Shown: positions 39,112 through 47,087 of the stretch, piece by piece
Layout: every line of letters begins with the position of its first letter
Position numbering within the stretch: the first letter of the stretch is position 1
Assembly (NCBI GenBank): GCA_050951095.1
Contig: JBMNIQ010000002.1
Coordinates: 124,001 to 188,000 of the forward strand
DNA length: 64,000 bases
Direction: 5' to 3'
DNA from: UMGS1519 sp050951095
GTDB lineage: Bacteria; Actinomycetota; Coriobacteriia; Coriobacteriales; Eggerthellaceae
Translations under genes and position numbers: made by a program
The notes under the pieces: generated by a model
The model's database searches: none
What the model saw: only the letters and a program-made list of their open reading frames with translations
What the model was told of the DNA's origin: nothing

Positions 39112-41097
39112 CTACTTCGCCGTGTTCGCGTCGGGCCGATCCGGCTCGTACACCCATCCCAGAATGCCCACCAGCAGCATGGCGATGATTGCGGGCACCA
39201 GGTAGTTCACGTTCGGCGCCCAGCTGGCGAATTCGGACGAGAACCCCGTCGCGACCATGGCGCCCGCAATGAGCACGCCGCCGCCCGCCGCGGCACCGCC
39301 GACGGCCGCGCCGCGCGTGCCGCGCCCCACCAGCATGCTGGTCACACATGCGGCAATGACCCAGCTGGCAAGCACGATGTACGTTGTCGCGTCGCTCAGG
39401 AGCGCAACCAGGTTCTTCTCCAGCGTGCCGCTTGCGAACGTACCGAGACTCACGTTCCACCCCAGCAGGCTCACGCCGCCGAACGCGGCCAGGAACACCG
39501 CCAGAATCCAGTTGAACACGGCGCTTTTCATAGCGCTGCCCGCCGGCAGGAAGAATCCGCACAGCAGAGGCGAGATCTGGTTCAGCCCCACGGCGCCCGC
39601 CGCAAACGGCAGCGTGCCGCAATCCGCCTCGGCATTGCCCTTGTTGCCTATCGAAAGCCACCACGCCAGCGACAGCGCCGCAATCAGCAGCGCCGGCACG
39701 TACACGCCGTGTATCGCCAGTGTGACGGCCAGCAGGAGCAGCGACACCAGGGCGCCGACCTTCGGGAAGAAGAACGCCACGGCAAGCATGGCGACAAACG
39801 CCACCTTGCATTGCACCGTGGTCCATCCGCCCAGCACGTCGAACGTGGGCAGTTCCGCCACCGCGGCCGCCATGCTGGTCAACAGGGCCCAGATTCTCAA
39901 GGACACGGTGGTCACCTTCCCGCCGAGTCGCTCGAACTTCGGCTTCAACGCCGAGAACCCGGCCGTCCACATGCTGGAGGTCTGGTCCGGCTGAGATCCG
40001 TCATCTACCAGGTACGATGCCAGCGCGGACTGGATCTGCCGCCGGCCCATGGCCTCGTCGCCCAAATAGTGCGCAAGCTCGTCATCGAAATCGCGCACGG
40101 ATGAATAGCGCTCGTTGCGGTCGGGGTCCAGCGCATAGAAGATGACGTCGTCCGCCTGGTCCGACAGGCCCTCCATGCACAGCGACGGCAGAACGATCTC
40201 CGCATTCTCGATAACCTGGATGGCATCCGGAATGCTGCGCGCCACGAACGGGTTGCGGCCGGAGATCATCTCGTACAGTACGCTGGCAAGCGCCCATTCG
40301 TCGCAGCGGGCGTCCAGTGGCTCCTGCCGCATCTGCTCCGGCGGCATGTAGCCGATCGTCCCGCCGTTCGCCGCGGAATAGCCCCAAACGTCGGACAGGC
40401 GCGCCAGACCGAAGTCCGTCACCTTCACCTGGCCCTGCCGGTCGATGAGAATGTTCGCGGGTTTGATGTCCAGGTGAAGCACCTGGTTCTCATGCGCGAA
40501 TTCCAACGCGTGCGCCACGCCGTCGAACACGGCCGTGACCATATCGAGCGTCATATCGTCGCCCACGGTGCGCAGCAGCTCCTGCAGCGTCATACCGTCC
40601 ACGTATTCCATGATCAGGTACGCTATACCGCCCTGCACCTCGAAGTCGTACACCTGCACGATGTTCGGATGCGTGAGCATGGCAGCGGTGCGCGCTTCCT
40701 CCAAGCCCGGTATCTGCGACGGCGAAAGCTCGTCGAACACGTTGCTGTCCTGATACCCCATCTGCAACGAAGCGGGAATCTGCATGGACTTCACGGCCAC
40801 GCGGCGATGAATGCGCGTATCCCACGCCAGCTGCACGGTGCCGAAGCCGCCTTCGCCCGCCTTGCCCAGCGGCCGATAGCGGTTCAGGATCAGCGAGCCG
40901 TCCTGCACCGGCGCGCCGCTGCCCTGCGGGCCATACGCCTGCGGGTCGGCGGCATAGTCCCCGTAGCTCTGGGAACCGGCCGCATAATCCTGGCCATAGC
41001 CCTGCGAGTAGACGCCGGCCTGCTGACGGTACGACTGCTGGTATTGCGGGCCGTCCTGACGGCCGTAACGTGTCTTGCGTGGGAATTCCATGCGCAT
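39112..41097 (-). CDS. Ser/Thr protein kinase with multi-pass C-terminal membrane domain
   Basis: About 661 residues. Residues 19-60 are rich in Tyr/Gln/Gly (YGQDYAAGSQSYGDYA). The kinase domain runs from about 72 to 345: GEGGFGTV, Lys103 in AVKSM, catalytic loop HLDIKPAN (Asp210, Lys212, Asn215), DFG at 228. It is a Hanks-type kinase with Leu in place of Arg before the catalytic Asp, which is tolerated in bacteria. The rest is about eight hydrophobic segments with no sensor domain such as PASTA. ATG with upstream MRM was chosen; no good ribosome site is visible, so the start is uncertain. Confidence 0.85.
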   Translation of the reverse strand: MRMEFPRKTRYGRQDGPQYQQSYRQQAGVYSQGYGQDYAAGSQSYGDYAADPQAYGPQGSGAPVQDGSLILNRYRPLGKAGEGGFGTVQLAWDTRIHRRVAVKSMQIPASLQMGYQDSNVFDELSPSQIPGLEEARTAAMLTHPNIVQVYDFEVQGGIAYLIMEYVDGMTLQELLRTVGDDMTLDMVTAVFDGVAHALEFAHENQVLHLDIKPANILIDRQGQVKVTDFGLARLSDVWGYSAANGGTIGYMPPEQMRQEPLDARCDEWALASVLYEMISGRNPFVARSIPDAIQVIENAEIVLPSLCMEGLSDQADDVIFYALDPDRNERYSSVRDFDDELAHYLGDEAMGRRQIQSALASYLVDDGSQPDQTSSMWTAGFSALKPKFERLGGKVTTVSLRIWALLTSMAAAVAELPTFDVLGGWTTVQCKVAFVAMLAVAFFFPKVGALVSLLLLAVTLAIHGVYVPALLIAALSLAWWLSIGNKGNAEADCGTLPFAAGAVGLNQISPLLCGFFLPAGSAMKSAVFNWILAVFLAAFGGVSLLGWNVSLGTFASGTLEKNLVALLSDATTYIVLASWVIAACVTSMLVGRGTRGAAVGGAAAGGGVLIAGAMVATGFSSEFASWAPNVNYLVPAIIAMLLVGILGWVYEPDRPDANTAK

Positions 41098-41226
41098 ATG
41101 ATAACGGCTTTCGCGAACGAGCCCGTCCGCCTCAACGGGAAACCACGAGGACGCAACGCACCCTCCATGCGGCGGGAACAAACCTGAGGACCTTCGCGGG
41201 TTCAAGAAAAAAATTTGCCCATCTGC

Positions 41227-41255
41227 TTGACAACGAAGAAACGAATCACCATAAT
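41227..41255 (+). promoter_or_regulatory. Promoter of tRNA-Arg
   Basis: -35 TTGACA (41227-41232), a 17-base spacer and -10 CATAAT (41250-41255), 21 bases before the tRNA. Confidence 0.85.
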
Positions 41256-41275
41256 AACCGTTGCTGCACTGATGT

Positions 41276-41352
41276 GCGCCCTTACCTCAGCTGGATAGAG
41301 GGACTGACTACGAATCAGTACGTCGTAGGTTCGAATCCTACAGGGCGCACCA
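41276..41352 (+). tRNA. tRNA-Arg (ACG)
   Basis: Acceptor GCGCCCT pairs with AGGGCGC, the anticodon stem ACTGA/TCAGT has loop CTACGAA, giving anticodon ACG (read as ICG), the T-loop is TTCGAAT and CCA is encoded. Confidence 0.96.
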
Positions 41353-41387
41353 TTTTGCAGCTCTTTTTGTTTTATAGGTCTCGGGAA

Positions 41388-41533
41388 GGAATACGGTGAA
41401 GGCTCGTAAATCGAAACCTCACAGTAGCCGTTAGTTTCCCGACCATTCCCTCTTCGGTGGTCGAGGAACTATCGACCGCCCATTCAATAACTGCCCGCAC
41501 GCTTACATAGTGCCTGTTCATCAGTCATATTCC
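41388..41533 (+). promoter_or_regulatory. Structured leader resembling an M-box Mg2+ riboswitch
   Basis: A GGAATA/TATTCC terminal pairing (41388-41393 with 41528-41533) encloses GGTGAAGGCTC, ACAGTAGCC, a GACCATTCC.. GGTGGTC hairpin, CGCCCATTCAATAACTG and TAGTGCC. The order and spacing recall the M-box (GGTGAGGCTC, CGCCAATGGGTCAACAG, CAGTGC). It lies directly before an MgtE-type/NRAMP magnesium transport operon, which fits. Recognition is by eye; a covariance-model hit would be decisive. Confidence 0.5.
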
Positions 41534-41559
41534 CATGTGCCGGGCATGAGGGGGGAATA

Positions 41560-42915
41560 ATGCTCTACCTGTCTCAGATGCTCGGGCTGCCCGTGATGGA
41601 CGCCAACGGCGAGGAGCTGGGCAAGATTTCGGATCTTGCCATCCAAACCGGCGAGGTGTTCCCGCGTGTGACCAGCCTGGCATTCAAAGGGCCCGGCAAG
41701 GTGCCCTTCATGATTTCATGGCGCAAATACGTCGGCGACTTCGACGAGGAGACCGGCATCCAGCTGAAAGTGGTGGCCACGGACATCCGCTTCAGCTACC
41801 TGCAACCCGCCGAGGTCCTGCTTGCGCGCGACCTGATGGACCGCCAGATCGTCGATACGCAGGGCAAGAAGCTCGTACGCGTGAACGACTTGAAGCTTTC
41901 GGACGCCGGCAGCCAGCTGCGCCTCATCGGCGCCGAAGTGGGCCTGCGCGGCATCCTGCGCGGCCTGGCACCGTGGCTGGAACGCGCCGTGTGCGCCGTG
42001 GCGAAAGCGTGGAAGCGCCCCATCAACGAGCACATCATTGCCTGGAATTACATGGACCTGCTGGACCGCGACCTGTCGAAGGTGCAGCTGTCCGTATCTC
42101 ACACGCGCCTTGACGAGCTGCATCCCGCCGACGTGGCCGACATCCTGGAGCAGCTGGATCCCCAGCAACGCGCCGCCGTATTCGAGCACCTGGACGACGA
42201 GCAGGCCGGCGATGCCATTCAGGAGATGGAAGACGAATTCCAGGCAGATGCCATCGGTGACCTGGACGAGCACCGCGCCTCCCGCCTGCTGGGCGACATG
42301 GACCCGGACGTTGCCGCCGACATCGTGAACGACCTGCCGTACGAGAAGGCCGAGAAGCTGCTGCAGCTCATGGGCGTGGAAGACGCGCAGGACATCCGCG
42401 AGCTGCTGGGCTACCGCGACGGCACGGCCGGCGCCCGCATGACCACGCAATACGTGGCCATGCACGACACGGAGACCGTCGGCGACACCATCGCCGTGCT
42501 TCGCCAGCTGGACGAAGACCACCCCAGCGTACATTGCCTGTACGTGCTGGATGACGATGACAAGCTGGAAGGCGTGCTTTCGCTGCGCACGCTGGTGCTG
42601 GCACACGACGTGAACGTGCCGCTGCGCGACCTGATGTACACGGAAGTCATCACGTGCCCGCCGGAAGAGGACGAAGAGCAGGTGGCATCCGAGATCTCGA
42701 AGTACGACCTGCCCGCCATGCCCGTGGTTGACGAGAACGACCGCCTGCTGGGCATCGTGACGTTCGACGACGCATTCGAGGTCATGGAAGACGCCGCTGA
42801 CGACGACCAGAAGCGCCGTCGGTGGACGTGGGTCCTGGGCGGCACGGCACTGGGCGTGCTGGTGCTCATTGCGTACACGGCCATCCTGTTCAGCATCATC
42901 GGATACCACTGGTGA
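41560..42915 (+). CDS. PRC-barrel / MgtE N-domain / CBS-pair protein
   Basis: A 451-residue protein: two PRC-like barrels (1-80 and 85-165), an MgtE_N superhelical region (about 185-290, with DVADILEQLDPQQRA), two CBS domains (about 300-425) and one C-terminal membrane helix (LGVLVLIAYTAILFSII). It has the Mg-sensing cytosolic half of MgtE but lacks the five-helix MgtE channel. It is co-transcribed and overlaps by one base (TGATG) with the NRAMP-like transporter, so it is probably that transporter's regulatory subunit; this is inference. GAGGGGGG ribosome site. Confidence 0.87.
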   Translation: MLYLSQMLGLPVMDANGEELGKISDLAIQTGEVFPRVTSLAFKGPGKVPFMISWRKYVGDFDEETGIQLKVVATDIRFSYLQPAEVLLARDLMDRQIVDTQGKKLVRVNDLKLSDAGSQLRLIGAEVGLRGILRGLAPWLERAVCAVAKAWKRPINEHIIAWNYMDLLDRDLSKVQLSVSHTRLDELHPADVADILEQLDPQQRAAVFEHLDDEQAGDAIQEMEDEFQADAIGDLDEHRASRLLGDMDPDVAADIVNDLPYEKAEKLLQLMGVEDAQDIRELLGYRDGTAGARMTTQYVAMHDTETVGDTIAVLRQLDEDHPSVHCLYVLDDDDKLEGVLSLRTLVLAHDVNVPLRDLMYTEVITCPPEEDEEQVASEISKYDLPAMPVVDENDRLLGIVTFDDAFEVMEDAADDDQKRRRWTWVLGGTALGVLVLIAYTAILFSIIGYHW

Positions 42916-44342
42916 TGCCCATGGTATTGATCGATCGCCAGAAACGAGATGCGGCGGGCGCGCCGATAGCGCAGCCGCAGAAAAACCCGAAGGCGGCTGC
43001 CGTCGAAGCGACGCAGACCGCTGCCGCCGCCGCTGCGAACGCCGACGCGCCAGCAGCCGCCGCGGATGCGAAGACCTCTGCCGACAGCGCGGCCGACGAG
43101 GAAAAGGGCCCCGCGAAGAAGAAGAGCAAGGCGCTGCTGATCTTGGGCGCCATGGGCCCGGGCATCGTCACGGCCATGGCCGGCAACGACGCCGGCGGCA
43201 TCTCCACGTATTCCACGGCCGGTGCGAACTACGGCTTCGGCACGTTGTGGGTCATCCCCATCATGTGCGTGCTGCTGGCCATTGTGCAGATCACGGCATC
43301 GCGCATGGGCGCCGTCACGGGCAAGGGATTCAGCGCGCTCATCCGCGAGCGCTTCGGCATCCGCCTTACGGCGCTTGCCATGTTGGCCCTGCTCATCGGC
43401 AATGTCGCCACCACGTTCTCGGAATTCGCCGGCATCGCGTCCGGCATGGAGATGTTCGGCGTGTCACGCTACGTCTCCGTGCCCATTGCCGCAGCCGCCG
43501 TATGGTTCCTGCTGGTAGGGGGCAACTACAAGCGCGTGCAGAGCGTGCTGATGGCGCTGTCGTTCGTGTTCGTGACGTACGTGGTTGCGGCATTCATGGC
43601 GCAACCGGACTGGAACGCCGCCATCGCCAGCACCGTCACGCCGTACGTGTCCAACAACACCGGCTTCATATCGCTCGTCATTGCCATGATCGGCACCACC
43701 ATCGCCCCCTGGATGATGTTCTACGAGCAGAGCAACGTGGTGGAGAAGGGCGTCGGAACGGACGACTTCACGGGCCAGAAGGTGGACTCCATCAGCGGCA
43801 CCGTCGCCGCCTGCCTGGTGGCCTGGTTCATCATCGTCACCACGGGCGCCGTGCTGCACCCCCAGGGCATCACCGTCGACAGCGCCGAGGCCGCCGCGGC
43901 CGCGCTTGCGCCGTTCGCCGGGCAGTATGCCGAGATGCTGTTCGCCGTCGGCCTCATTGCCGCCAGCTTCCTTGCGGCCTGCGTGCTGCCCATCACCACG
44001 TCGTTCGTGATCTGCGAGGCATTCGGCTGGGAAGCGGGCGTGGACTTCTCCTGGCGCGACGCGCCCACGTTCAAGGGCATCATCTCGTTCATCATCGCGT
44101 TCTCCGCCATCGTGGTCCTGGTGCCCGGTGCGAACCTGATGGGCGTTATGCTCACGGCGCAGTTCGTGAACGGCGTCATCCTGCCCGTGCTGCTGGCGTT
44201 CATGGCCATCATCTCGGCAGACAAGCGCATCATGGGGCGGTACCGCCAGTCCAAACTGGGAACCGTGCTGCTGTGGCTCACCGTGGGCGTGGTGGGGCTG
44301 CTGACCGTCATCCTGCTGGTCATGCAGCTGTTGGGAGCTTGA
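42915..44342 (+). CDS. NRAMP-related magnesium transporter (NRMT-like)
   Basis: A 475-residue, about 11-helix SLC11-family transporter. The first helix reads GPGIVTAMAGNDAGG (81-95), in place of the DPGN metal motif of Mn2+ transporters. The sixth helix reads MIGTTIAPWMM (about 258-268), replacing the A..MPH motif; the metal-binding Met is Ala264. These changes match the NRAMP-related Mg2+ transporter branch characterised in Eggerthella lenta. A hydrophilic Ala-rich N-terminus of about 70 residues precedes the membrane part. It is coupled to the MgtE_N/CBS gene and lies under the putative M-box. Mg2+ uptake is inferred. Confidence 0.88.
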   Translation: MPMVLIDRQKRDAAGAPIAQPQKNPKAAAVEATQTAAAAAANADAPAAAADAKTSADSAADEEKGPAKKKSKALLILGAMGPGIVTAMAGNDAGGISTYSTAGANYGFGTLWVIPIMCVLLAIVQITASRMGAVTGKGFSALIRERFGIRLTALAMLALLIGNVATTFSEFAGIASGMEMFGVSRYVSVPIAAAAVWFLLVGGNYKRVQSVLMALSFVFVTYVVAAFMAQPDWNAAIASTVTPYVSNNTGFISLVIAMIGTTIAPWMMFYEQSNVVEKGVGTDDFTGQKVDSISGTVAACLVAWFIIVTTGAVLHPQGITVDSAEAAAAALAPFAGQYAEMLFAVGLIAASFLAACVLPITTSFVICEAFGWEAGVDFSWRDAPTFKGIISFIIAFSAIVVLVPGANLMGVMLTAQFVNGVILPVLLAFMAIISADKRIMGRYRQSKLGTVLLWLTVGVVGLLTVILLVMQLLGA

Positions 44343-44425
44343 CGTTCACCGAACAGTTTCCGGCAAGCCCTGCACCCGCAGAGGCGAATCGCGTACGCTT
44401 CACGGGGAAACGAAAGGAGACCGCC

Positions 44426-45118
44426 ATGACCATAAGCGAGCAGAAGGCCGCGCTGCGCAAGGAAGTGCTGGCGCGCCGCGATGCCATCACCCCCGACTAC
44501 CGCGAGGGAAAGAACATCCTGATAGGGGCGCAGCTGTTCCAGAAGATCGATTGGGAGGAGCTGGAGCAGAAGAAGGAGATGCAGGCATGGGCAAGCGCAC
44601 CTGCCGCCGGGTCGGAGAATGCCGACGGCGGCGAAGGCGAAACGCCGCGCATCACCGTCTCCGTCTATTCCGCCATGAAGAGCGAACCGGACGTCAGCGG
44701 CTTCGTGGCAATGGCCTACAACCACGATGCGCGCGTGTGCTACCCCTGCATGGAGCGCCTGCCGGAGGGCAACGCCGAGCATCGCAAGCTGCACATGGTG
44801 TTCCGCGCAGTGTCGTTCGAGCAGCGTGAGACGTGCCCGTTCGTGGTGAATCCCCTGCAGTCCCTTTCCCCCGACGACCCCGTGCTGGAGGCCTACCCCG
44901 TTGTGGGAGCGGAAGAGCTCGACGTCATCATCGTTCCAATCGTGGCGTTCGACGCCGCGAACAACCGCTTGGGCTACGGCGGCGGCAACTACGACCGTCT
45001 GCTGGCCCAGACGCGCACCGACGCCCAGGTCATCGGCGTGGCGTACGAAGAGCAGCGCGTCGATGCCGTGCCGCTGGAACCGTTCGACAAGCCGCTGAAG
45101 AGCATCGTGAGCGCGTAA
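44426..45118 (+). CDS. 5-formyltetrahydrofolate cyclo-ligase
   Basis: A 230-residue enzyme that converts 5-formyl-THF to 5,10-methenyl-THF using ATP. The family signature RLGYGGGNYDRLLA lies near the C-terminus, and an N-terminal KAALRKEVLARRDAI matches the nucleotide end. An Asp/Gly/Glu-rich insert (about 50-70) is unusual. Ribosome site AAAGGAG. It is 83 bases after the transporter, so it may belong to the same transcript; a functional link to magnesium transport is not expected beyond ATP-Mg use. Confidence 0.92.
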   Translation: MTISEQKAALRKEVLARRDAITPDYREGKNILIGAQLFQKIDWEELEQKKEMQAWASAPAAGSENADGGEGETPRITVSVYSAMKSEPDVSGFVAMAYNHDARVCYPCMERLPEGNAEHRKLHMVFRAVSFEQRETCPFVVNPLQSLSPDDPVLEAYPVVGAEELDVIIVPIVAFDAANNRLGYGGGNYDRLLAQTRTDAQVIGVAYEEQRVDAVPLEPFDKPLKSIVSA

Positions 45119-45223
45119 ACGCAGCAGCTGGCGGCGCCTCTCCGCGGGCTGCGGGCAGACTGCGGGCACATCGCGAGCAGACTGCGCAAGCGATCGGCGG
45201 GCAGCCGCGCGCAACCCGGGGCG

Positions 45224-45820
45224 CTAGCCCTCCAGCAGCGCCACGATACCGGCCGTGTCCAGCAGCGCGGCGCCGTAGCACGTTTCGCAGTATTCCAGGC
45301 CCTCTTCCTGGTTGCCTATCAAGAACGTCCACGTGGCGTCCGTGGACAAGATGATCCGATAGTTGTTGAAGTACGCGTCGGCAAGCGTGTGGCGCACGCA
45401 GATGTTCGTGTCCTCGCCCACGGCGATGACCGTCTCCACACCCAGCTCTTCCAGCAGCAGGCGCAGGCCCGTCTGGAAGAACGCGCTGTAGCGGCGCTTC
45501 TCAATGACGTAGTCGCGGTCGCAGAGACCCAGCTGGGGACTGGGCTGCGCATCGGGCGCGCCCATGAGCGCATGTTCGCCCCACAGCTCCAGCTCGCGGT
45601 CCAAGCCGGGGATATGCGCGTCATCGCAGAAGATCACCGGCACGCCGGCCGCGCGAGCGCTGCGGCAGATGGCCGCGGCATTCTCCGTGGCGGGAACGGC
45701 AAGCCCCGACACCGGCGATGCATACGGATTGCCCAGGATGTCGATGATCAGCACGGCGGCCTTCGTTTTGTCGAACGCGGCCAACGTCTGCTCCGGAACG
45801 CTTGTTTCCTGTACCGGCAT
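45224..45820 (-). CDS. Isochorismatase-like cysteine hydrolase
   Basis: A 198-residue cysteine hydrolase. The triad is visible as Asp in AVLIIDILGN, Lys in VIEKRRYSAF and Cys in NICVRHTLADAY. The family includes nicotinamidase, isochorismatase and N-carbamoyl amidases. The usual nicotinamidase zinc motif is not obvious, so the substrate is open. Strong GGAGG site. It is convergent with the cyclo-ligase and divergent from the DAGK-like gene. Confidence 0.86.
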   Translation of the reverse strand: MPVQETSVPEQTLAAFDKTKAAVLIIDILGNPYASPVSGLAVPATENAAAICRSARAAGVPVIFCDDAHIPGLDRELELWGEHALMGAPDAQPSPQLGLCDRDYVIEKRRYSAFFQTGLRLLLEELGVETVIAVGEDTNICVRHTLADAYFNNYRIILSTDATWTFLIGNQEEGLEYCETCYGAALLDTAGIVALLEG

Positions 45821-45942
45821 AGAAGCCCTCCTACCACGCGCACTGCGGACAGCGCCCCGCAGGCGCTGCCGTTTTCCCAGATTATAGCGAAGGCGTATGA
45901 TGCAGCCAGAGCGAAATACGGACAGGCGGCAGGGGGATCACG

Positions 45943-46866
45943 GTGCTCGAGGAAGGGCGGACGCTGCTGATAGCGAATCCGGCGGCGCGCAGCGGCGAAG
46001 GGGCGAAGGCCGCGGCCGTAGCCGTGCGGCAGTTGAAGGCCGCCTTGCCGGAAGGACGGTTCGAAGCCGTGCGGACCATGCAGCCGCACCATGCCGAGAA
46101 GCTTGCCGCGAACGCCCGTGCATTCAACACCGTGCTGGTGCTGGGCGGCGACGGCATCATCCACGAGGCGGCGAACGGCCTCATGCGCATCCCCGCAGCG
46201 GAACGACCCGCTTTCGGCATCATCCCCATGGGCTCCGGCAACGACTACGCGCGCACGCTGGGCATGTCCGCCGTGCCCGAGCAGGCCTGCGCCCAGCTGC
46301 TGACCGCGCAGCCGCATGCGCTGGACCTGGGCTGCGCAAACGGCGAGTACTTCACGGAGACGCTGTCGTTCGGCGTGGATGCCGCCATCGCCCTGGACAC
46401 CATGGAGCGGCGGTTGCGCAGCGGCAAGTCCAGCCCGCTGCTGTACCTGCAGAGCGGCGTGGACCAGATGGTGCACCACCTGGAGGCAATCCCCTACACG
46501 GCCACGTTCGACGGAGAGCAGGCCGAAGGGCAGTCCATCACGTTCGCCGTGCAGATCGGCCCCACGTACGGCGGCGGATTCCGCATCTGCCCGGATGCGC
46601 AGCCGGACGACGGGCTGTTCGACATCTGCATCGCCCACCCGCCGGCCAGCATGATGCGGGCGCTGCATGTGTTCTTCCGCGCGAAGAACGGGAACCACAC
46701 GGGCTTCCGCCAGATCGAGCTGCGGCAGGCGGCGCATATGAAGCTGGCGTTCAACGACATCCCTCCGTGCCAGGCCGACGGCGAGCGCATGGAGGCGCGC
46801 ACGTTCACCGTGGACATCTGCCCGCATGCGCTGCGGGTCCTGATGCCGGACGCGTTGGGCAACTGA
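45943..46866 (+). CDS. Diacylglycerol/lipid kinase family protein
   Basis: A 307-residue DagK-like lipid kinase (YegS/BmrU type). Nucleotide motif GGDGIIHEAANGL and GSGNDYAR are intact, and a C-terminal beta-sandwich follows. It phosphorylates diacylglycerol or another lipid at the membrane. It starts at GTG with GGGGG about 6 bases upstream. No lipid gene is adjacent. Close homologues in this group also include sphingoid-base kinases, so the exact substrate is unresolved. Confidence 0.9.
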   Translation: MLEEGRTLLIANPAARSGEGAKAAAVAVRQLKAALPEGRFEAVRTMQPHHAEKLAANARAFNTVLVLGGDGIIHEAANGLMRIPAAERPAFGIIPMGSGNDYARTLGMSAVPEQACAQLLTAQPHALDLGCANGEYFTETLSFGVDAAIALDTMERRLRSGKSSPLLYLQSGVDQMVHHLEAIPYTATFDGEQAEGQSITFAVQIGPTYGGGFRICPDAQPDDGLFDICIAHPPASMMRALHVFFRAKNGNHTGFRQIELRQAAHMKLAFNDIPPCQADGERMEARTFTVDICPHALRVLMPDALGN

Positions 46867-46984
46867 CGCAAGCGTTACGGGCTCGCAGCGACGGGCGCGG
46901 ATGCCAGCCGCCGGGCATGCCGGCGGGCACCAACCGGCGAGCCCAGCCGAACGCGCCCGGCAGCTGAAGCCGCCCCAACACGCG

Positions 46985-47022
46985 GAAACCGCCCGCCCCG
47001 ACGAACGGGAGCGGACGGTTTC
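46985..47022 (-). terminator. Possible terminator after amt
   Basis: GAAACCG/CGGTTTC (46985-46991 with 47016-47022), with further pairing inside, lies about 65 bases past the amt stop. The T-run is short, so confidence is modest. The rest of 46867-47087 shows nothing else recognisable. Confidence 0.5.
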
Positions 47023-47087
47023 GAGAAGCTCCGAAGCGAACAGGCGTCGCGCCTTCGCGCCCTGCAACTTCGGATTGCGCAGGATGG

